Part shown: positions 17,789 through 24,920 of the stretch, in pieces | Layout: every line of letters starts with the position of its first letter | Numbering within the stretch: the first letter of the stretch is position 1 | Source of the DNA: Gordonia sp. (in: high G+C Gram-positive bacteria) | GTDB taxonomy: Bacteria; Actinomycetota; Actinomycetes; Mycobacteriales; Mycobacteriaceae | Length of the DNA: 32,110 nt | Direction of reading: 5' to 3' | NCBI RefSeq assembly: GCF_020438995.1 | Contig: NZ_JAGQTN010000038.1 | Coordinates: 1-32,110 of the forward strand | Made by a program: the position numbers and the translations under genes | The notes under the pieces: model-generated | The model's input: the letters and a program-made list of their open reading frames with translations, nothing else | Databases searched by the model: none | Told to the model about the DNA's origin: nothing

Positions 17789-17862
17789 GGCCAGGTAGCT
17801 CAGTTGGTACGAGCGTCCGCCTGAAAAGCGGAAGGTCGCCGGTTCGATCCCGGCCCTGGCCA
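17789..17862 (+). tRNA. tRNA-Phe (anticodon GAA), copy 1
   Basis: A 74-base cloverleaf. Acceptor GGCCAGG/CCTGGCC, anticodon stem TCCGC/GCGGA with loop CTGAAAA (anticodon GAA). No encoded CCA here, unlike copy 2. Confidence 0.96.
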
Positions 17863-17865
17863 CGT

Positions 17866-17897
17866 AAAGAACCACCCGGTAGCGGGTGGTTCTTTTT
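17866..17897 (+). terminator. Intrinsic terminator of tRNA cluster 1
   Basis: A perfect 13-bp stem AAAGAACCACCCG / CGGGTGGTTCTTT with a GTAG loop, followed by TT (five consecutive T in all). The A-run on the other side lets it serve the convergent TetR gene as well. Confidence 0.9.
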
Positions 17898-17906
17898 GTA
17901 TGGGGG

Positions 17907-18470
17907 TCAGGCGCGGAGATTTTCGACGCAGACGGCGTCGGCGATGTAATTGGACAGTTGGGCGTGCGAGAGGTGGCGTGCCGGCGAGAGCAATTCGGCA
18001 TAGATCGCACTCACCATGAACTCGACAGCCGACTCCGGCGTCGGGCTCAGATGTGCCGCAAGCGGGGACTGTCCGACATAGGCGAGCACGCGTTCGGTGA
18101 CGATATCGACGATGGTCGGGCGGTCCGGGCCACGGATCAGCCAGGGGAGCAGATCGGCCCCATCGATCCGTAACGCCGCCTGAAGCATGACGTTGTTTGC
18201 GTTGTAATCGAGAACTTCGCGGACGATCATCTGGATCGTCTCGCGGGGCTGGTCGGCGAACCGGAGCCGGCCGCGGACGACGTTCTCCAGCGCGTCGAGT
18301 TCGGCGATGATGAGCGCCGACAGCAACTCGTCCCTTGAGGCGAACCGCCGGTACATGGTGGCCCGGCTGATACCCGCCTCCCGGGCGACCGCGGCGAGCG
18401 TCATCGAGCCGATGCCGACGTTCTGGACCACCGTGCGAGCGGCCGCGGTGAGATCCTCGATGGTGCGCAT
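17907..18470 (-). CDS. TetR/AcrR family transcriptional regulator
   Basis: A 187-residue regulator with the helix-turn-helix MTLAAVAREAGISRATMYRR followed by FASRDELLSALI. The C-terminal domain (about residues 70-187) does not point to a ligand. ATG 18470 places the first helix (TIEDLTAAARTVV) right at the N-terminus; an in-frame ATG at 18527 would add 19 residues and reach the divergent gene. It is divergent from the carotenoid-oxygenase-like gene, which it probably controls. Both genes lie between the two duplicated tRNA clusters. Confidence 0.87.
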   Translation of the reverse strand: MRTIEDLTAAARTVVQNVGIGSMTLAAVAREAGISRATMYRRFASRDELLSALIIAELDALENVVRGRLRFADQPRETIQMIVREVLDYNANNVMLQAALRIDGADLLPWLIRGPDRPTIVDIVTERVLAYVGQSPLAAHLSPTPESAVEFMVSAIYAELLSPARHLSHAQLSNYIADAVCVENLRA

Positions 18471-18526
18471 GGCTGCTAGTGTATGTCCCCCAATAGCGAC
18501 AACTTGCTGCGCATCAGCTTCATTCA

Positions 18527-18554
18527 TGAGACGTTGATAGCCATGAGTGTCTCA
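18527..18554. promoter_or_regulatory. Possible operator (TGAGAC inverted repeat)
   Basis: TGAGAC (18527-18532) and GTCTCA (18549-18554) are perfect inverted half-sites 16 bases apart in the TetR/carotenoid-oxygenase divergent region, overlapping the chosen start of the oxygenase. The partly conserved flanks (ATTCA, ATCAAT) extend the symmetry weakly. Confidence 0.35.
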
Positions 18555-19967
18555 ATCAATGCGTCTGAGAACGGGATGTCGCCGTGGGACTCGCAGCATC
18601 TCGAGCAGGATTACGAGGTCGGTGAGATCGAGGGCACCATCCCCGACGACCTGCGCGGAGTCCTCTACCGGATCGGACCCGGTCGCCTCGACATCGACGG
18701 GCATCCCATGGGACACATCTTCGACGGCGACGGGATGGTCTCCCGGTTCGAGATCGGCCCATCGGGTGTGCGCTACCGCAACCGGTATGTGCGAACCAGA
18801 GCCTTCAGAAGGACGAACGAGACCGGGAAGTGGCCCCGCGGGTTCGCCACCCAGAGACTCGGCGGCCCCCTCGCGAACGCGATGCGCTTTCCCGAGAACA
18901 TGGCCAACACCAACGTCCTGGTGCACGACGATGCGCTGTACGCACTGTGGGAGGGCGGTAAGCCGCACCGGCTCGACCCCCTGACGCTCGACACGGAGGG
19001 GACCGAATCCTTCGGCGGCGCCCTCAAGCGTCTCGGGGCGTTCTCCGCGCATCCCAAGGCCGACCCCGCCACCGGCGAGGTGTTCAACTTCGGTGTCGAC
19101 TTCTTCCCGCGTCCGATGATTCGCTGCTACCGGCTCGACCGGGGCGGACGTCTGCACGGCATCGCCACGGTTCCGATAACGAAGTTGGGTTTCGTCCACG
19201 ACTTCGCGCTCACGGACAGGCATCTGGTCTTCATCCTCGGCCCGCTGGTGGTGCGCAAACCGGTATCGGTGGCACTCGGTCTCCGGCCGTTCGATGAAGC
19301 TCTTTCGTACCGTCCCGAGCTGGGAACCACAATCGTTCTCGTACCCCGCGGCGGTGGTCCTGGGACACGCATGGAGACCGACGCGCTGTTCCACTTTCAC
19401 GTAACCAACGCCTACGAGCACGGTGCGAACACGGTGGTTGACATCGTCGCCCATAATGCGGACGGCGGTTGGATGCAATGGGAGAACCACCTGCGGCGTT
19501 TCCGGGACAATCCCGGCCCGGCGTTCGGTGGAACGCTGACCCGGCTCACCATCGACCCGGCCGCGGGCAAGGTCACGCACGAACAACTGAACGATCGGGG
19601 CTGCGAGTTCCCGCAACTCGATCCGCGACGCATCACGCGTGAACATCGCTTCAGCTACCTGGCGGAGGCATCGAGGTCGGGTGGCGACCCGGACTCCATC
19701 GCCACCGTCGACCATCGCACCGGAAACACGAGCCGATACACCGTCCCCGACGGGAACACCATCTGCGAGCCGCTGTTCGCGCCGCGAACCACGCCGGGTA
19801 ACGAAGGCGACGGATGGCTGCTCACGCTAGAACATGAACCCCTGCACCGCCGCTCACGCCTGACGATCCTGCGGGCCGACCGGCCCGACGACGGCCCGAT
19901 CGCAACCGCACCCCTCGAACACCATGTACCGATGACCTTCCACGGCACCTACGTCCCCGCAACCTGA
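18543..19967 (+). CDS. Carotenoid cleavage oxygenase family protein
   Basis: A 474-residue protein of the RPE65/carotenoid cleavage dioxygenase family: Fe(II) seven-bladed propeller enzymes that split alkene bonds of apocarotenoids, stilbenes or lignin-derived compounds. The N-terminal family motif is IPDDLRGVLYRIGPG, followed by HIFDGDGMVSRFEI. Four iron-ligand histidines are recognisable: SAHPKADP (about 169), GFVHDFALTDRH (about 218), FHFHVTNAYE (about 285) and the terminal MTFHGTYVP (about 466). ATG 18543 gives MSVSINASE; an upstream in-frame ATG at 18483 is possible. The divergent TetR is the likely regulator. The substrate is not predictable. Confidence 0.92.
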   Translation: MSVSINASENGMSPWDSQHLEQDYEVGEIEGTIPDDLRGVLYRIGPGRLDIDGHPMGHIFDGDGMVSRFEIGPSGVRYRNRYVRTRAFRRTNETGKWPRGFATQRLGGPLANAMRFPENMANTNVLVHDDALYALWEGGKPHRLDPLTLDTEGTESFGGALKRLGAFSAHPKADPATGEVFNFGVDFFPRPMIRCYRLDRGGRLHGIATVPITKLGFVHDFALTDRHLVFILGPLVVRKPVSVALGLRPFDEALSYRPELGTTIVLVPRGGGPGTRMETDALFHFHVTNAYEHGANTVVDIVAHNADGGWMQWENHLRRFRDNPGPAFGGTLTRLTIDPAAGKVTHEQLNDRGCEFPQLDPRRITREHRFSYLAEASRSGGDPDSIATVDHRTGNTSRYTVPDGNTICEPLFAPRTTPGNEGDGWLLTLEHEPLHRRSRLTILRADRPDDGPIATAPLEHHVPMTFHGTYVPAT

Positions 19968-19983
19968 CCCCGCCGCGCACGAT

Positions 19984-20059
19984 TCCCGCGACCAGAACTC
20001 CGTCCCGCGAATCCGATATCGCGACAACAGATGCGCGGGACGAAGTTTGCGTCGCGGGA
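19984..20059. repeat. 76-bp nested palindrome after the carotenoid oxygenase gene
   Basis: Outer arms TCCCGCGAC (19984-19992) and GTCGCGGGA (20051-20059) enclose inner arms AACTCCGTCCCGCG (19996-20009) and CGCGGGACGAAGTT (20034-20047; one G-T pair). A symmetric 3-base internal loop (CAG/TGC) separates outer and inner arms, and a 24-base apical loop contains CGATATCG. It begins 17 bases after the stop codon and lacks a T-run. It could be an RNA 3' structure, a REP-like element or the remnant of a small mobile element. Confidence 0.75.
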
Positions 20060-20085
20060 GTGCTTGGCGGCGCTGACCTGCTGGT

Positions 20086-20115
20086 TTGGGGAATGTTGGG
20101 GTGGTGTCATACGAT
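20086..20115 (+). promoter_or_regulatory. Promoter of tRNA cluster 2
   Basis: TTGGGG (20086-20091) and TACGAT (20110-20115), 18 bases apart, in the same position relative to GGTGTCATA as in cluster 1. The leader is longer because GGCTCCCAC(C)GGGA occurs twice (20121-20149) instead of once. Confidence 0.6.
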
Positions 20116-20153
20116 TGTGCGGCTCCCACGGGAGTGGCTCCCACCGGGAACCG

Positions 20154-20226
20154 GCCCCCTTCGTCTAGCGGCCTAGGACGCCGCCCTTTCAAGGCGGTAG
20201 CGCGGGTTCGAATCCCGTAGGGGGTA
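20154..20226 (+). tRNA. tRNA-Glu (anticodon TTC), copy 2
   Basis: Identical over its 73 bases to copy 1 at 17569-17641. No encoded CCA. Confidence 0.96.
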
Positions 20227-20266
20227 CGCTGCTTCACCTCTTGAGGTGGTGCGGACAACAGAATAT

Positions 20267-20340
20267 GGCCCTGTGGCGCAGTTGGTTAGCGCGCCGCCCT
20301 GTCACGGCGGAGGTCGCGGGTTCGAGTCCCGTCAGGGTCG
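20267..20340 (+). tRNA. tRNA-Asp (anticodon GTC), copy 2
   Basis: Same 74-base sequence as copy 1, but followed by CTTC, so the 3' CCA is not encoded here. The Glu-Asp spacer holds a small hairpin in both clusters with different stem sequence (ACCT/AGGT in copy 1, ACCTC/GAGGT in copy 2). Confidence 0.96.
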
Positions 20341-20374
20341 CTTCATGGTTTCGGTTTCTGCACCGGCGCCGTCT

Positions 20375-20448
20375 GGCCAGGTAGCTCAGTTGGTACGAGC
20401 GTCCGCCTGAAAAGCGGAAGGTCGCCGGTTCGATCCCGGCCCTGGCCA
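20375..20448 (+). tRNA. tRNA-Phe (anticodon GAA), copy 2
   Basis: Same 74-base sequence as copy 1, but followed by an encoded CCA (20449-20451). Confidence 0.96.
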
Positions 20449-20459
20449 CCAGATTCACA

Positions 20460-20492
20460 AAATCCCACCCGTTGCCGGGTGGGATTTCGTTT
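20460..20492 (+). terminator. Intrinsic terminator of tRNA cluster 2
   Basis: A perfect 12-bp stem AAATCCCACCCG (20460-20471) / CGGGTGGGATTT (20476-20487) with a TTGC loop and a T-rich tail (CGTTT). The architecture matches the cluster 1 terminator although the stem sequence differs. Confidence 0.85.
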
Positions 20493-20527
20493 CATGAGCT
20501 TGTGGTGGGGCAGTACTCGTGTCAAGC

Positions 20528-20548
20528 ACCGGTCCTCCGACGACCGGT
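20528..20548 (-). terminator. Hairpin behind Rpn-like copy A
   Basis: Stem ACCGGTC (20528-20534) / GACCGGT (20542-20548) with a 7-base loop, 12 bases beyond the stop codon of Rpn-like copy A. The other two copies have a hairpin of the same size at the same place. Confidence 0.5.
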
Positions 20549-20559
20549 CGTCCTATCGG

Positions 20560-21416
20560 TCAGTCGAATACGTCGCCGATCTCGCCGGCGGTGGCCGACC
20601 GACTCAGCCACGTCTGGAGCAAATCGAGATCGTCGCAACCACGCACGCGGTCACGCACCACCTCGGGCACCTCGATCCCCCTCGCTTCGAGGACGGTCAG
20701 AACAGCAACGACCGCTTCCTCGGTTCTGCCTTTGGCTTCTCCATCACCGAAGTGCTTCCGGGCAAATGGGGATTGATGCTTCCATGTTGTCGTTGTCATC
20801 AGCCGCTCCCAGCGCACGCGGGCGGCTCCCGAAAGTACCGCCCAGATCAGTTCAGAATACACGTAGCCATGCTCGGAATCAGTGGCGATCGTGGCCGCCA
20901 AAGCTTCCAAAACCCCAGGTACATCGTAGTGTGCCATCGCCGACAGCATCGCCAGCTCCACACTTGACCGGGCCTGTTCGACGTCATCGACAACCGGGAC
21001 GACTTTTGGTCCCACCACGATCGGGGTGATCACCGATGCCCGCCCGATCGGTATCGGCTGTGCGCCCAGCGCGCCACACCGTCATCGACACACACCACTA
21101 ACAACTCGACCGGGCAACGCAGCCGTTGACGCAGCGAAATCACGTAACTCGGCCACGTGTACGACTTATCGCCGTCACGACCCAACTGCACCTCGACGAC
21201 GATCCCCAGGACCGCACCACCGTCCCGATCGTTGAGTGTGACCACAGCATCGGCACGCCGCTCGGTCGGCACCACTTCACTCAGATCGGCTGACCCGACC
21301 TCCGCCGACTCGTACCCGGGCACAACAACATCCGATATCCCGGTCAGCATCTCCACCGCGAACTCAGGACACAACCGAATCAACTCAACGATCGCCTCAT
21401 GCCGAATCGACACCAT
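20560..21416 (-). pseudogene. Rpn-like PD-(D/E)XK nuclease, copy A, frameshifted
   Basis: Homologous along its length to the intact copy B (30323-31189). The 5' part keeps the nuclease core (ERRADAVVTL, then GIVVEVQLG) and ends in a wrong frame after VARWA. The 3' part resumes at VITPIVVGPKVVP and runs to the normal end GEIGDVFD. Compared with copy B, one base is missing just after the codons for VARW (about 21073-21077), and restoring it rejoins the frames. The two fragments now overlap as GTGA (21030-21033), so the C-terminal part could be re-initiated. ATG 21416 is chosen because TATCCT, a good -10, ends 7 bases before it as in copy B, suggesting a leaderless transcript. The glycine/lysine/glutamate repeat tract before the C-terminus is shorter here (GDGEAKGRTEE). 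Confidence 0.8.
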
Positions 21417-21527
21417 ACCCGTGAGGATAGGCGGCACCTACGACATCGACCCGAACCCGCAGATGCCGTGACCCGCCGCCACAGGGCGTCGTAAGGTGGG
21501 CGATTGTCACGTATCCGAGGAGAGTGC

Positions 21528-23162
21528 ATGTCGATGACCGGTCAGACCGCAGTGACACCCGTTCCGAACAGGTCCGAGATGAGTCCGCTGCGTTTCCTGG
21601 AACGTTCGGCGAACGTCTTTCCCGACCGCACCGCCATCGTGTACGGGCGGCGCAGCTACACCTACGCCGAGTTCGCCGACGAGACGCAGCGTCTGGCGCG
21701 GGTTCTGGCGTCCAAGATCCAGCCGGGGGACCGGGTGGCGTATCTGGCTCCGAATATCCCGGAGATGCTGATCGCACACTTCGCGGTGCCGTTGGCCGGC
21801 GGGGTGCTGGTGGCGCTCAATTCGCGACTGGCCGGCGCCGAACTCGCCTACATCCTCAACCATTCCGAGTCGACGATCCTGGTTGCCGATTCCGAGTTCC
21901 ATGCGACGGTCGCGGCGATCGCCGACGTGATCCCGAGCCTGCACACGGTCGTCGAGGTGGACGATCCCGAGTTCGGCACGCCCGCCGGCCCCGACGAGAT
22001 CGAAGGCCTCGTCTCCTACACCGATTTCCTGAAAGGCGCCGACGATCTGCCGGCCCGGCCATGGACCGTCGACGATGAGAACGCCGTCATCACCATCAAC
22101 TACACCTCGGGCACGACCGGAAAACCCAAGGGCGTCATGTACACCCACCGCGGGGCGTACCTGAATTCGTTCGGCGAGACCTTCCACAATCAGTTCACCG
22201 GCCACACCCGCTACCTGTGGACGCTGCCGATGTTCCACTGCAACGGCTGGTGCACGCCGTGGGCGGTGACCGCGGCATCGGGGACACACATTTGTTTGCG
22301 TGCAGTACGCGCCGACGCCATCTGGTCGGCCATCGACGATCTCGGCGCCACCCACATGTGCGGCGCCCCGACGGTGTGCACGACGATCGTCGGCGCCTCG
22401 TCGGCGCACGCCCTGGACAGGCCGTTGCGCATCACCACCGCGGGAGCTCCGCCGTCGCCGACGATCATCGGTCAGCTCAGTGCCCTCGGCATCACGGTGG
22501 TGCACGTGTACGGCCTCACCGAGGTGTACGGCCCGTTCACCATCTGCGAATACCAGGACGCCTGGGACGACCTCTCCGCCGACGATCGTGCGAAAAAGCT
22601 GTCCCGGCAGGGTGTTTCGATGGTCCAGGCAGAGGATGTCCGGGTCATCGACCGAGATGCCGAAGGGCTGGTGGACGTACCCGCGGACGGGGAGTCGATG
22701 GGCGAGATCCTGCTGCGCGGCAACAATGTGATGGCCGGCTACTTCAAAGATCCCGCCGCCACCGCCGAAGCATTCGCCGGCGGCTGGTTCCACACCGGCG
22801 ATCTCGGCGTCATGCACCCCGACGGCTATGTGCAACTGCGGGATCGGGTCAAGGACATCATCATCTCCGGCGGCGAGAATATCTCCACCGTCGAGGTGGA
22901 ACAGGCGCTCGTCAGTCACGACGCCGTGCTCGACGTCGCCGTCATCGGCGTCCCCGACGAGAAATGGGGCGAACGCCCCCGCGCCTACGTGCTCCTCGTC
23001 CCGGGCGCGACCCTGACCGCCGACGAACTCATCGACTACGCCCGAAAACTATTGGCAGGCTACAAGATCCCCCGCGACATCATCTTCCCCGACGATCTGC
23101 CCCGCACCTCCACCGGCAAGGTGATGAAGTTCGAGCTGCGTAAAGCGGCCGCAGCGGGATAG
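21528..23162 (+). CDS. Acyl-CoA synthetase (AMP-binding family)
   Basis: A 544-residue AMP-forming acyl-CoA ligase: activates a fatty or carboxylic acid with ATP and transfers it to CoA. P-loop YTSGTTGKPKGVMYTHRGAY (about residues 192-211), WTLPMFHCNGWCTPW and HVYGLTEVYGPFT are typical of the AlkK / methylmercaptopropionate-CoA ligase subgroup. WFHTGDLGV, the hinge RVKDIIISGGENIS and the catalytic lysine in TSTGKVMK (about 530) are intact. ATG 21528 follows GAGGAGAG; ATG 21534 would fit the spacing slightly better. It stands alone, ending at a strong hairpin. Medium-chain substrates are likely from the subgroup but not proven. Confidence 0.92.
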   Translation: MSMTGQTAVTPVPNRSEMSPLRFLERSANVFPDRTAIVYGRRSYTYAEFADETQRLARVLASKIQPGDRVAYLAPNIPEMLIAHFAVPLAGGVLVALNSRLAGAELAYILNHSESTILVADSEFHATVAAIADVIPSLHTVVEVDDPEFGTPAGPDEIEGLVSYTDFLKGADDLPARPWTVDDENAVITINYTSGTTGKPKGVMYTHRGAYLNSFGETFHNQFTGHTRYLWTLPMFHCNGWCTPWAVTAASGTHICLRAVRADAIWSAIDDLGATHMCGAPTVCTTIVGASSAHALDRPLRITTAGAPPSPTIIGQLSALGITVVHVYGLTEVYGPFTICEYQDAWDDLSADDRAKKLSRQGVSMVQAEDVRVIDRDAEGLVDVPADGESMGEILLRGNNVMAGYFKDPAATAEAFAGGWFHTGDLGVMHPDGYVQLRDRVKDIIISGGENISTVEVEQALVSHDAVLDVAVIGVPDEKWGERPRAYVLLVPGATLTADELIDYARKLLAGYKIPRDIIFPDDLPRTSTGKVMKFELRKAAAAG

Positions 23163-23171
23163 GTCCAAATA

Positions 23172-23206
23172 TTGCGATCAGTTCCGGTTTCCGGAACTGA
23201 TCGCAA
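23172..23206. terminator. Perfect 16-bp hairpin after the acyl-CoA synthetase
   Basis: TTGCGATCAGTTCCGG (23172-23187) pairs perfectly with 23191-23206 around a TTT loop, 9 bases after the stop codon. There is no clear T-run (AGGTTTCTG follows), so besides termination it could protect the mRNA 3' end. Confidence 0.75.
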
Positions 23207-23279
23207 GGTTTCTGTACGGGTATCGGTTCGTGTCAGTGGCACGCGGCACCCGAACTGCTCAGGAGCGGCCAGATTGAAG

Positions 23280-23312
23280 TATGAGCGGCGTATGCTCGGG
23301 GTATGAAACGGC
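23280..23312 (+). promoter_or_regulatory. Three 11-base imperfect direct repeats at the vapB start
   Basis: TATGAGCGGCG (23280-23290), TATGCTCGGGG (23291-23301) and TATGAAACGGC (23302-23312) follow each other with exact 11-base phase; the third contains the vapB ATG. GAGC and GCTC in the first two also form an inverted pair. TATGCT could serve as a -10. One-turn phasing suits binding of a VapB-type antitoxin dimer series for autoregulation. Confidence 0.45.
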
Positions 23313-23548
23313 TGACGATCAGCGTTCCGGACGAAGTCGCCGCGAAGGCGCAACGCGCTGTCGACGCGGGCGACGCAGACAGCGTCAGCGGCTATTTTGT
23401 GCAGCTCGCGGAGGCTGAACCGGACTGGGTGCAGGCCAGGGCGGCCGTCGATGACATGATTGCCGACACTGACGGCATCACGGACGCCGACCGTGACGCC
23501 GTTCGGCGCGAACTCGGCCTACCTTCCGATGTCACAGGCGTCGCGTGA
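23303..23548 (+). CDS. vapB: VapB-like antitoxin
   Basis: An 81-residue antitoxin. The N-terminal KRLTISVPDEVAAKAQRAVD is a ribbon-helix-helix DNA-binding segment. The acidic C-terminal part (ADTDGITDADRDAVRRELGL) would wrap the toxin. The stop overlaps the vapC GTG as GTGA, so the pair is translationally coupled. Phased 11-base repeats overlap its start and probably mediate autorepression. Confidence 0.85.
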   Translation: MKRLTISVPDEVAAKAQRAVDAGDADSVSGYFVQLAEAEPDWVQARAAVDDMIADTDGITDADRDAVRRELGLPSDVTGVA

Positions 23549-23919
23549 GTGTCGTCTTCGATACCGGCGCCCTGATCGCCCTCGAACGCCGCGACCGGCT
23601 CATGGTGGCACGAGTCGATGAGATTGTGCGCAATCGTATCGCCACTTTCGTTCCCGCAGGGGTCGTTGCCCAGTGCTGGCGCGGAGGTCATCGTCAGTAC
23701 GCGATCGCTCGGCTACTCAGATCACGAGCAGTCCGGATCGATGACCTCGGCGGCGAACTCGCCTTCCGGATCGGGATACGGCTTGCCGAAACCGGCACGT
23801 CCGATGTCATCGACGCCCACGTAGCGCTCCTCGCCGCTCGGCTGAACGCGATTGTCTACACCAGTGACCCCGACGATATCGCCGTACTCGACCCATCCCT
23901 ACGGATCGTCACGGTGTAG
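23545..23919 (+). CDS. vapC: VapC-like PIN-domain toxin ribonuclease
   Basis: A 124-residue PIN-domain endoribonuclease toxin. The acidic metal-binding residues are in place: Asp6 (VVFDTGALIALERRD, with Glu14 nearby), Asp87/Asp90 (GTSDVIDAHVALLA) and Asp108 (VYTSDPDDIAVL). Length and motif spacing are normal, so the toxin appears intact. VapC toxins cut tRNA or rRNA when the labile antitoxin is lost. It starts at the GTG overlapping the vapB stop. Its stop codon is followed in the same frame by the remnant of an XRE-type antitoxin. Confidence 0.88.
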   Translation: MSVVFDTGALIALERRDRLMVARVDEIVRNRIATFVPAGVVAQCWRGGHRQYAIARLLRSRAVRIDDLGGELAFRIGIRLAETGTSDVIDAHVALLAARLNAIVYTSDPDDIAVLDPSLRIVTV

Positions 23920-23988
23920 TCCATCGCCACTGCGAGTCTGGCATGCCGATGCGCTGATGCCGCTGAGCAGGACTCACAACGAAGGAGG

Positions 23989-24114
23989 ATGGAACACGGC
24001 CAGATTGCCACCGCGCAGGTGTCCACACCGCGCAAGTACGTGGAGGCAACTGGTGGCGAGCTGGAGCTGACGGCCAAACGCCCTGACGGAACCCGTGTCC
24101 CGTTGGCGATCTGA
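23989..24114 (+). pseudogene. C-terminal remnant of an XRE-type antitoxin/regulator
   Basis: The 41-residue frame reads MEHGQIATAQVSTPRKYVEA, then TGGELELTAKRPDGTRVPLAI. This matches the typical end of HigA-like helix-turn-helix antitoxins, in which the pattern is I/LEHG-x-x-x-x-x-QVSTLRKYVEALGGELEL. Upstream, the same frame is open back to the vapC stop (QDSQRRRMEHG), resembling the recognition-helix end, but the rest of the helix-turn-helix is gone. A GAAGGAGG lies just before the ATG, so a short peptide could still be made. It is probably what remains of a second toxin-antitoxin pair. Confidence 0.6.
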
Positions 24115-24145
24115 TTCGCCGAGTTCTGCGTCGATCAGATCGCCA
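24104..24145. terminator. 11-bp inverted repeat at the end of the XRE remnant
   Basis: TGGCGATCTGA (24104-24114) and TCAGATCGCCA (24135-24145) pair perfectly around a 20-base loop. It overlaps the stop codon of the remnant and may end the vapBC transcript. The following 90 bases up to the membrane-protein gene show nothing recognisable. Confidence 0.5.
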
Positions 24146-24235
24146 GCGTCTAGTTAGGACAGTCCCTGCGATTTCCACGGGTTGGCAAACGCGTGCGCTG
24201 GCACTTCTTGGGCCGATCAGGCTATTCGTCCACTA

Positions 24236-24586
24236 TCATTCACTCAGCACAATTTGCTTGCCGCCAAAATGTACTATTACCGTACCAATCGCCAGAAGTG
24301 CTAGCACCCCAACATTCCCGGTATCAACGACTTCTACTAGCCCCCAGAATAGAGCGACAGCCCCCACTCCCAAAGTGAACCCTGTGTGATCAGTCCGCGT
24401 GGTTGCTGTCCAGCAAACGGATGCAATACAAATGGTGACTGTAATTCCTATAAATATGTCAAGAGCATTAAACTCGCCCGGCCCACTTGCGCCGACCGCA
24501 AACCCTATGAGCTGTACGGCGCAGCCGACAGCAGAAATTGCAAGGCCGCGGCTTCTGAGAGTTTCTGACGTGGTAGATGGTTTCAT
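24236..24586 (-). CDS. Small four-helix membrane protein, last gene of the FtsK-like operon
   Basis: A 116-residue protein with four hydrophobic segments: about 13-33 (GLAISAVGCAVQLIGFAVGA), 42-60 (LDIFIGITVTICIASVCW), 69-88 (GFTLGVGAVALFWGLVEVV) and 91-107 (NVGVLALLAIGTVIVHF). The start is supported by AAAGGA upstream of the ATG. Base composition is clearly lower in GC than the rest of the window, a sign of foreign origin. It follows the WXG100-like gene by 59 bases on the same strand and may be part of that module, for example as a membrane or immunity component, but it could also be an independent gene. No family recognised. Confidence 0.72.
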   Translation of the reverse strand: MKPSTTSETLRSRGLAISAVGCAVQLIGFAVGASGPGEFNALDIFIGITVTICIASVCWTATTRTDHTGFTLGVGAVALFWGLVEVVDTGNVGVLALLAIGTVIVHFGGKQIVLSE

Positions 24587-24645
24587 GTGCAGTGTCCTTT
24601 CGGCAAGAAATCCGATGTTCTGGTGGCCAATACGCTCCTCCTATG

Positions 24646-24909
24646 TCATCGCCCCAGGTAGGTTCTCAGTTCACCGGCTTTGCGGTTGAGCATGCGTTGG
24701 CTGTCGTTGCTGACGTTGTCGATTTGCTTCGCCATTCGGGCGATTGCTTCGAGGTTCTGTTCGAGTTCCCGGCGGACCGGGTCGTTCCATTTGGTGGCGT
24801 TGAGGGTGGAACGAACTTTACGGATCGCTTCCTCGATGGAGCTGCTCGCCCTTTTCAACTCGCGACCCATCGCGACCAGCGCTTCGGGATCGGTCTCGAT
24901 TCTTGTCAT
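24646..24909 (-). CDS. WXG100-like small helical protein
   Basis: An 87-residue protein predicted to form a helical hairpin. Helix 1 runs from about residue 8 to 38 (DPEALVAMGRELKRASSSIE, then EAIRKVRSTL), the turn is KWND with Trp41, and helix 2 runs from about 46 to 84 (RRELEQNLEAIARMAKQIDN onward). Length, helix layout and Trp position match WXG100 proteins such as EsxA/EsxB, but the W-x-G turn reads W-N-D. It lies 11 bases after the 74-residue gene and downstream of an EccC/FtsK-like ATPase, the usual partner of WXG100 proteins. The homology is inferred from pattern and context. Confidence 0.72.
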   Translation of the reverse strand: MTRIETDPEALVAMGRELKRASSSIEEAIRKVRSTLNATKWNDPVRRELEQNLEAIARMAKQIDNVSNDSQRMLNRKAGELRTYLGR

Positions 24910-24920
24910 GGTTCTTCCCC

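Noticed and set aside
17241-20451. Phage or integrative-element attachment site at the tRNA genes
   Set aside because: No integrase gene is present, and the repeated sequences are whole tRNA clusters with their own promoters rather than a partial tRNA 3' end.
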